A stretch of 64,000 bases of DNA from Cloeon dipterum (taxonomy: Eukaryota; Arthropoda; Insecta; Ephemeroptera; Baetidae): positions 15,306,886 to 15,370,885 of the forward strand of contig NC_088789.1 of NCBI RefSeq assembly GCF_949628265.1. Direction: 5' to 3'. The notes under the pieces are model-generated. The model was given only the letters and a program-made list of their open reading frames with translations. It had not been told where the DNA came from and ran no database searches. Shown here piece after piece: positions 57,234-64,000 of the stretch (position 1 is its first letter; every line of letters starts with the position of its first letter). Position numbers and translations under genes: made by a program.

Positions 57234-60200
57234 ATGACGAAGGATAGGTTAGCAGCGTTGAAAGCGGTAAGTGACAATTACATGTTGCAGGGGGGCGGAT
57301 AATTTAGTGGTGGTGCCCTTTTTAGCCCTGTTTTATTTGACATTACGCGCTCTCGAGCCCCACCCGAAGTGTGGTAGCAGCTGACTGCCGCGGTCCCGGT
57401 CGGACCGGGTACGTTTCAACCGCTAATTCGGCCCCGACCGGCAAATTTGCCGTTTTTGGAAAAGTGGGCGGAACGCGGAACTGGGTCCAGGCACCGTACA
57501 TTACTCTTTACGTGCACCGCCGACAAGGAAGGAAAATCAATTACGCCAGACTGCTGCTTCTCTTGCATTTTATTTAAAGTGCACTTTTTGTGAATTAATT
57601 AAATTTGAAAGTTTCTGTCATGTATTTCCTTGGCGGGTGAGAGTGCTTGCTGGAGAATGAGATTCCCACTTAAAAACCCCTTTCGTTCGCGAAATTTATG
57701 CAACCCTTGGGCATGTCTGGCCCCATGATAATAAGCTGACCAAGTGGGCACACGCGTCAAATCTCAAATTCACGCACACTTGGAAGCGTTGAATGTCTAC
57801 TACGCTTCCAAGCGAAATCATACTTGGAAATTAGACTCATTGATCGAAGTCAAACGTGCTGAGCACCATGCAATGAGCAGTCCAATAAAAGTGGACTCTA
57901 TCCTTTCAACAATATTCGTAAATAAAAAAATTGAATTTTTTAATTGGACGCAAACGAACCTATTACTCAACGAAGGATTCAATTATTAATTTAACAACTT
58001 AATCTTTCTGCCTTTAGTGGATAGTAAATAAATAATTTTAGCATTTCATAATGTTATTCTACATGTAATTTCCATGACATTTTTTATGACAACCAGGAAA
58101 TACTAGTGACAAGGAAAGTTTGAGTATAAAGCATAATCTAAAACTATAATATTGATTTTGCATGCCGTAATCAAAAGTTGAAGTTCGTTTGTGTAAAAAA
58201 ATGTTTTTTAATCTTATTAAAAAAAACTTGGTTGTCTACAGAACGTTTCATTGACACTTAATAAGGTCGTTTCTGTGATGGTCTATATTTTCAGGGTTAA
58301 TAAAACATGTATCTAAAACTGTTCTTTAAGGCCACGCCTTTCTTCTGAAAATAAAAGTTTAGCCAGTAATATTTTCAGCAAGATTATAGAGATGAAAACT
58401 GCCATAATATGATATAAATTTTCTCGCGACTGTTGAAGAGCCCAGTAAGATACTCTCGTCCTTGGGTTTCGTGGCCGGAATAATTGATTCGATCAACTCG
58501 TCTGGCCATGAATCTTTTCTAAACTGATTACTCCAATTCTCAAGAGGCAGAACGTGATTTGAACGTGTTGCTTATTCAGTCAAATAGAATGCATGCCACT
58601 CCTGACTAACAATGAGCTTGCGTTAAAAATTTGTCCTAAACTTTATTTTCTGCTCAAACTCTTTCTCAAGATGTGAAAATGTGATTGCAGGCTCAAAGCG
58701 ATGACGATGACGTCGGGCCTGACGATGTTGCAGTCAACGTCGATGGCTTTATGGATGAATTTTTTGCCGAGGTAAGACAATTCTTGAGTGTGCACACACC
58801 ACTCCCCAGCCCCGTCAGCTGCGAGTCATTTGCCTCGTGCTGCGCGACACCCCATTATTGCAAAAAGTTATTGCTGATAAAAGCGATCTACTGATCTCAA
58901 GCAGCTCAAGTAGATTTACATTTTGCATTTTTTCCTGCTGAAGACTCCAAAATGAATCAAATATTGAAGAGCTGCTCTGTAGACATTAAAAGACTAATAA
59001 TTTTTGTATCCATCACCAGGTTGAAGACATACGAGAAATGATAGACCGGATTGAGGCGAATGTCGAGGAGATAAAAAAGAAACACAGTGCGATCCTTTCA
59101 GCGCCTCAAACTGATGAAAGTAAGAGCTGGCCAGTGGATTTCCATTACTATTAACAAATTTAATACTGAAATTTTTCAGAGGTGAAGCAAGAACTGGATG
59201 ATCTGATGGCCGATATAAAGAAATCAGCGAATAAAGTTCGCGCCAAATTGAAGGGTAAGTTTCGCTGAACTTGCGTGTCAGTTTTGTATGATGAAAACCA
59301 ATCGAATTTGCAGTGATAGAAAACAACATTGAGCAGGAGGAGCATGTCAACAAGTCTTCAGCTGACCTTCGGATACGCAAAACCCAGCAAGCCACACTTT
59401 CCAGAAAATTCATTGAAGTCATGACTGAGTACAACCGAACTCAAACTGACTACAATCAGAAACTCAAAGACAGATTACAACGACAGCTAGAAATCAGTAA
59501 GGTCAATATCCTCTTACCAATAGTATTATTAAATTTTCTCTCTATTGTCAGCTGGCAAAAAGACAACTAATGAAGAGCTTGAGGAAATGTTGGAGTCTGG
59601 GAACTCTGCAGTATTTACTGAAGGGGTAAATTTAATTAATAGTTATGTACATTTTCAAATTTAAACCATGGAACTTGTTTTTCAGATCATAATGGAAACT
59701 CAGCAAGCCAAACAGACTCTGGCAGATATTCAGGCTCGACACGCTGATATTATCAAGCTGGAAAACTCCATCAGGGAGTTGCATGACATGTTCATGGACA
59801 TGGCGATGTTGGTTGAAAGTCAGGTATGAGATCCATTTTAATAGTTCCATCTGTCTGGCGAAATCTTTAAAGAGCTCAAGAAGATATATTACCCAAATTC
59901 ATGGTACTCAAACGTCAATTAGTTTGCATTTATTTAACTGCCCATTTGGTGTTGGTTGCATTGGTTTTGGGTGACTAAATAATTATTTCCATTCTATCAA
60001 CGAGGTCAAAAGACAAGACAACATTTTTTTGTAATCAATTATCAAATCCGCATGATGTTCACAATACTAAACAGCAACAATTAGCATAAATATTCCATTT
60101 TCATTGACAATTTAGAATAAGTTTTGTATTACTAAATTCTCACTAAGTAAGGAGACAAATGTCTCCAAAAACAGAGAAAATGAGTGGTTAGAGCTAAAAT

Positions 60201-63143
60201 AATCTGTATAATAATGTTTTATTAAAATTCATGCGCTTTTGGGTTTACTGAATTATTTCTATTCACCAGCATGAAAAATAAATTGGCATTACATAGAGGG
60301 TTCAGGGTCATGGATAAATTCACCATAGGGCGCCTTGTGAAAATCCCTCTGCCTTCATGCCTTAATTCACTTCTTGTTGTCAATCCCCAGGCTTATTTGC
60401 ATGAGATTCCAGCATGATATCTTGATTTTGGTTTGCGCGGTAGCACTAACAGTCGGTGGTTGCCTTTCTGTCCTCTTAACAGGGTGAGATGATTGATCGC
60501 ATTGAGTACCATGTTGAACATGCTGTTGACTATGTTCAAACTGCCACGCAAGACACCAAGAAAGCTCTAAAATACCAAAGTAAAGCCAGACGGGTAAGTT
60601 GGCCGCAGCAATTTTTACTCATGTACCTCGTCTTTCTGTTCCTCCCCCACCTGACTTATTTGACTTTACTTTCACCCAATTGGACCTTAATTTACTACGA
60701 AAAAATTTAACACTTGTTGTTGGTTATTGTGGTGGCACGTTGTGTCATCTAACTCATTGATGGCTGGTGCGCGTGGATGTGGGTGTGTGTTGTTTTTACA
60801 TTTTTTATTTTCAATTTTGCTCTTTCTCTATATCTGGTGTTCTTTACGGACAAAACTATTCCTATGAAAAAAAAACAACTGTTACATTTTATGGATCTGT
60901 GGTTAATCTTTAACGGCGCTCTGGTGGTGTTACTATACTTCTTGCCTGCTTTGTACTACTTCCATCACTGTGTATTATTACTACTACTACTACTACTACT
61001 ACTGCTGTGTTGCTGTAATGGCTTGCTTCCTAACCTGGTCCAATTGAAACGAAACAAAATCCACCCTTTGAATCCTCCCCGCGACCACCCGGACGAGCCT
61101 GCGAATCTAGGGCGGACTCATTGATAGTATCGAGCACCACGTTGATGAGGCCAGAGAGTACGTTGAAAAAGGCAAAGTGCAAGTGAAAGAAGCCGAAACA
61201 TTGCAGACCTCGTCGAGAAAGGTAATCCAATAGCTCAAGCTAACACTCGCGTCCGCCGCTGAACAAAACTCCTCATTGAAATATAACACCATCTAAATTT
61301 GCGAGCGCGCCCTCTCTTCTTTTTCGCTCAAAATTCCACACATAATGCATTGAAAATTATTAATAGCTGCTGACGGCAGAGAAAAAGTGGCAAGCCATTC
61401 TCAGGATGTATTGATTGCGTGATTATAATCTCTGTATCTGAATGGATTGCATGAATACCAAAGCGCCGATATTGACGTTTCATTACTTTCGATACATATA
61501 TATAAACATACATATATATGTTCATGTTTATTCTCACTCTTCAAGATACTGCTGTTTCTAAATTCAGACTCCTTAACTGTACATAAGTCCAACCTTTAGT
61601 GTTTTACACGCCTGTCCTTTTTATCGGCTCAATCTGCAAACTGCAGACGTAATTTCATGATCTCACGAAAAATATAAAAGGCTTCCTTGTTTCTGGCAAG
61701 TAATGTTTTACGCCAGAACCAAGCAGCACAAATTGGAATTAAACTCTGAACAAATATATTTCTCTCTCTGCATGGACGATGTACGGCAAACTTGCTCAAT
61801 TTTCCCCTTAACCGAACACAACTCTTTCTCAACTCTTTTGTGTTCGTTTTTGATTGTTTACTATTAGAATATCATTTTGTTTTTCAGAAAAAGATACTCA
61901 TCATAATCTGCCTAGTGGTACTGCTCATCATTTTGATTGTCTGGTTGAGTGCGTGAGTGCATTGAATTTCATTAGGGCAAATAACACGCACTCTGCACCC
62001 GAGCGATTCCTCATGGCAATGTTATTTAGTGCTGTGGAGAAAGAACTCTCTCACTCGGTACATCATTATGTTATCAAAGATTCTTGTAATTAACCGACAG
62101 TGCTGAGGCCCAGACTGCTTCCTTGTTTGCCAACGTACCGATTGACGTGTTAGTCACCTCCTGATCGTTTATTTCAGTGGCACAGTGCTTTAAATCAATG
62201 CGTTTTAAGAGCCAACAGAGCGGGAATGGACGTGTAATGGGTTTATGAGTAGCAATAACACATTCACATACACACTAAGGTTGAGGTTGCGCAATAGATT
62301 GTGTTTTCCAGATTGTGCTCTGTGAAAAGTGGGAGAGATTCGTTCTTATCTAGTCTAGCAAACAGAATCTCTTGAGATATTGTTGATTTTCCCTTACAGG
62401 TATGGTTGCCAAGTTGTTCCCCTTTTGTAATCAGTATTGAGTGCAGAGCAGGGAACTAGCGGCAAAAATGTAAATCTCCAATTTAAGTTTGATTGAGTTT
62501 ATGTTAGAACTGGCAACCTTTAAAATTAGACGTCCTGAACAGTTCCACTAAGTTGTAAGCTAACCAAAGCATTTCGAGCTGAGGCTCAAAATATGTTGTG
62601 CGCTGGCCTCTATTAAAAATATGTGAAATACGCTGAAAATATTCCGCTGCCAAATGATCCATAAAGGTAACGCAACTGTGTATCTCGTATATTAAGAAAC
62701 GGTTATTACTAACTAACTGTTTGTCTGTGTACCGTGAAAATTCAAATCTTGGTCTTCGATACAAATCCCTTGAGCTTAATCATTTATGATTTGCTTTTAT
62801 ATATTTATTTGGTCATTATTAAAAAGAATCGTTCACTTTTCTAAACATTTTATTTGGCATTTTATTCTTGAGTTGGCCTCTACTCGTTGCGTTTTTACGT
62901 GATGTCTTACGTTCATCGTATCATTTCGGAATGAGTGGATATGCACAAGTACATTCGGCCCCGCGTGAGTCGTATACCTCTCTATCTCTTGTAGAATAGC
63001 ATTTTCCACGGAAGTTTACTTCTCTGACTTACTACTTGTAACCATTTCATGCGCATCTGTAGAAGAAAATTATGATTCTCATCTGCTTGACCGTCTTGGG
63101 TCTCGTACTTGCATCAACTGTTGCCAGCTACTTTGGTTTCTGA
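57234..63143 (+). CDS. Syx1A: Syntaxin 1A, plasma-membrane t-SNARE (main form)
   Basis: Main form exons: 57234-57266, 58691-58771, 59020-59119, 59180-59254, 59314-59496, 59552-59625, 59686-59823, 60483-60593, 63063-63143; 291 residues, the same length as fly Syx1A. It pairs with SNAP-25 and synaptobrevin to drive synaptic vesicle fusion. Seen: start [11 protein letters not shown]; Habc bundle about 28-155 ([36 protein letters not shown]); linker; SNARE motif about 190-260 ([29 protein letters not shown]). The ionic-layer Gln is residue 228, the last codon of exon 7. KARRKK is the basic juxtamembrane patch and residues about 268-289 the membrane anchor. Two alternative exons (61111-61221 and 61888-61956) are listed separately. 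The 1.4-kb first intron (57267-58690) and intron 59824-60482 show no other gene. Confidence 0.96.
60974..61002. repeat. (TAC)n trinucleotide repeat between alternative Syntaxin exons
   Basis: About eight TAC/ATT units in the intron before the alternative SNARE exon; it could affect exon choice. Confidence 0.85.
61111..61221 (+). CDS. Syx1A: Syntaxin 1A alternative SNARE exon (8b), probably mutually exclusive with 60483-60593
   Basis: 37 codons, phase 0 at both ends, exactly the length of exon 8a (60483-60593), between a TCTAG acceptor and a GTAATC donor. It reads [20 protein letters not shown], then [17 protein letters not shown]. Aligned without gaps to 8a it conserves ID.IE.HV..A..YV. Counting from the ionic Gln, the inward layer residues are I, I, V, A, V, G, V, A, against I, I, V, A, V, A, T, A in 8a, so a SNARE helix is retained. 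The change at layers +6 and +7 resembles syntaxin-4-type sequences as I recall them. The basic patch before the membrane is weaker (SSRK instead of KARR). Confidence 0.85.
61888..61956 (+). CDS. Syx1A: Syntaxin 1A alternative membrane-anchor exon (9a)
   Basis: After TTTTTCAG the exon reads [20 protein letters not shown] then SA and stop: 22 residues with a good hydrophobic anchor. It starts in phase 0 with the same KK-I-hydrophobic pattern as exon 9b (63063-63143: [20 protein letters not shown]). With 8a or 8b it gives a 287-residue protein. The stop lies within GTGAGT at 61953-61958, so splicing here could replace the last residues. Confidence 0.85.
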   Translation, partial: KKILIIICLVVLLIILIVWLSA

Positions 63144-63966
63144 AGAGAAACTTCGTAAGTGTCAATCTAACTTAATCTGTAATACCATAGAAATGCCAAT
63201 ATATAACTGCTGAACGGACAGGATGTACAACTCTCTTAAAACGTATTGGGAAAGGGGTGCATGAACTCTTTAATTTAGCTGACTAACGACATCTGAAGTA
63301 GTATTTGCTAGTCACTTAATGATTGTCTAACTGTTCTTTCTCTTTCTGTTTTCAGTGTTGCTCGTGAATACTTCTTACCCGTGTTCTTAAATTTGTGGTT
63401 CACTTTTACCAAATATTCCTGTGCGTTGATTTACCTGTGGGTCAGAATTCTCGTGAGCGAAACATTTCTTTCCGATTCGGCCTGCACCAAGTTGTTTAGA
63501 TCTGTCGCCATCGTGCCGACGAGTCTCGCGTAATCTGACTCTCTAAGTTTGACACAGACACACACACATACACACTGATCAAAGAATTCTCTCTTGAAAA
63601 CAACACCACGTGCATTAAATTCGAATTACTCCGTTTGATCGTTCCCCTAGGCGAAGGGAAGCTGATCCGAATAAGAATATAGGCCCGCGTTTCCAGCAGC
63701 AGCATATCAAGAGAATAATTTCTAAAAAATTAGCCGCATGATTTGAAGAGACTTTACCGTAGTCGATCATATACACTGCATTCCGTGCTCCAAAGCAGGA
63801 TATAAAGCGAAACTTGAGCGTCGTCAAGCGCGCGACGCGGCAACTACAAATAAAATGAATGAAAACTCATGTTACTATAGAAAACACAAACACTCTTTCA
63901 CACTATTACGATCCGCGCGAGTTGACGCTAAATATCTCTAGTTATCAAGTAGAGTCGGGGAATAAA
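63144..63966 (+). other. Syntaxin 1A 3' UTR, spliced
   Basis: After the 9b stop (63141-63143) the exon ends at CTTC|GTAAGT (63154/63155). An acceptor, TTTTCAG, opens the next exon at 63356. The junction is only 11 nt past the stop, so decay of the mRNA is not expected. Poly(A) signals occur at 63849-63854 and 63961-63966. Confidence 0.5.
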
Positions 63967-64000
63967 GAACCAAAAGTCGCTCCTTTATTCTCTCCTGACG

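Overview
The window is nuclear DNA of an arthropod, most likely an insect with a compact genome. All genes have spliceosomal GT-AG introns, many only 50-80 bp long, in AT-rich non-coding DNA, and the proteins match fly and other insect orthologues closely. I could not fix the species. There is no bacterial operon, CRISPR array, rRNA gene or convincing tRNA gene. Exon junctions were placed by hand from splice sites and reading phase; for every model the exon lengths sum to whole codons.

Layout from left to right. (1) 124-1833 (+): 3' part of tout-velu/EXT1, a heparan sulfate co-polymerase. (2) 2789-6390 (+): a PLD3-type phospholipase D-family protein with one membrane segment and two HKD motifs. 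(3) 6657-9378 (-): mitochondrial elongation factor Tu, tail to tail with the PLD gene with predicted overlapping 3' ends. (4) 10145-12138 (+): Ciao1, a WD40 protein of cytosolic Fe-S cluster assembly, head to head with EF-Tu. (5) 13011-13438 (-): a small secreted cysteine-rich peptide I do not recognise. (6) About 13.5-34.4 kb: non-coding DNA with a TATA-containing, GC-rich candidate first exon (22.3-22.7 kb), other possible 5' exons, short duplications and a MITE-like inverted repeat. (7) 34457-44784 (+): a 1,447-residue, Ser/Arg/Pro-rich, probably disordered protein that I do not recognise, carrying a PP1-type RVEF docking motif. (8) 47352-54383 (-): diaphanous, a Rho-regulated formin, in 19 exons. 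(9) 55254-56139 (-): the nuclear transport GTPase Ran. (10) 57234-63143 (+): Syntaxin 1A, head to head with Ran.

The genes are mostly unrelated housekeeping, cytoskeletal and secretory genes and do not form one pathway. The most interesting feature is at Syntaxin 1A. The C-terminal half of the SNARE motif is encoded by two alternative exons of identical length (111 bp) and phase, both keeping the heptad core. They are followed by two alternative transmembrane exons, so four t-SNARE variants could come from one locus.
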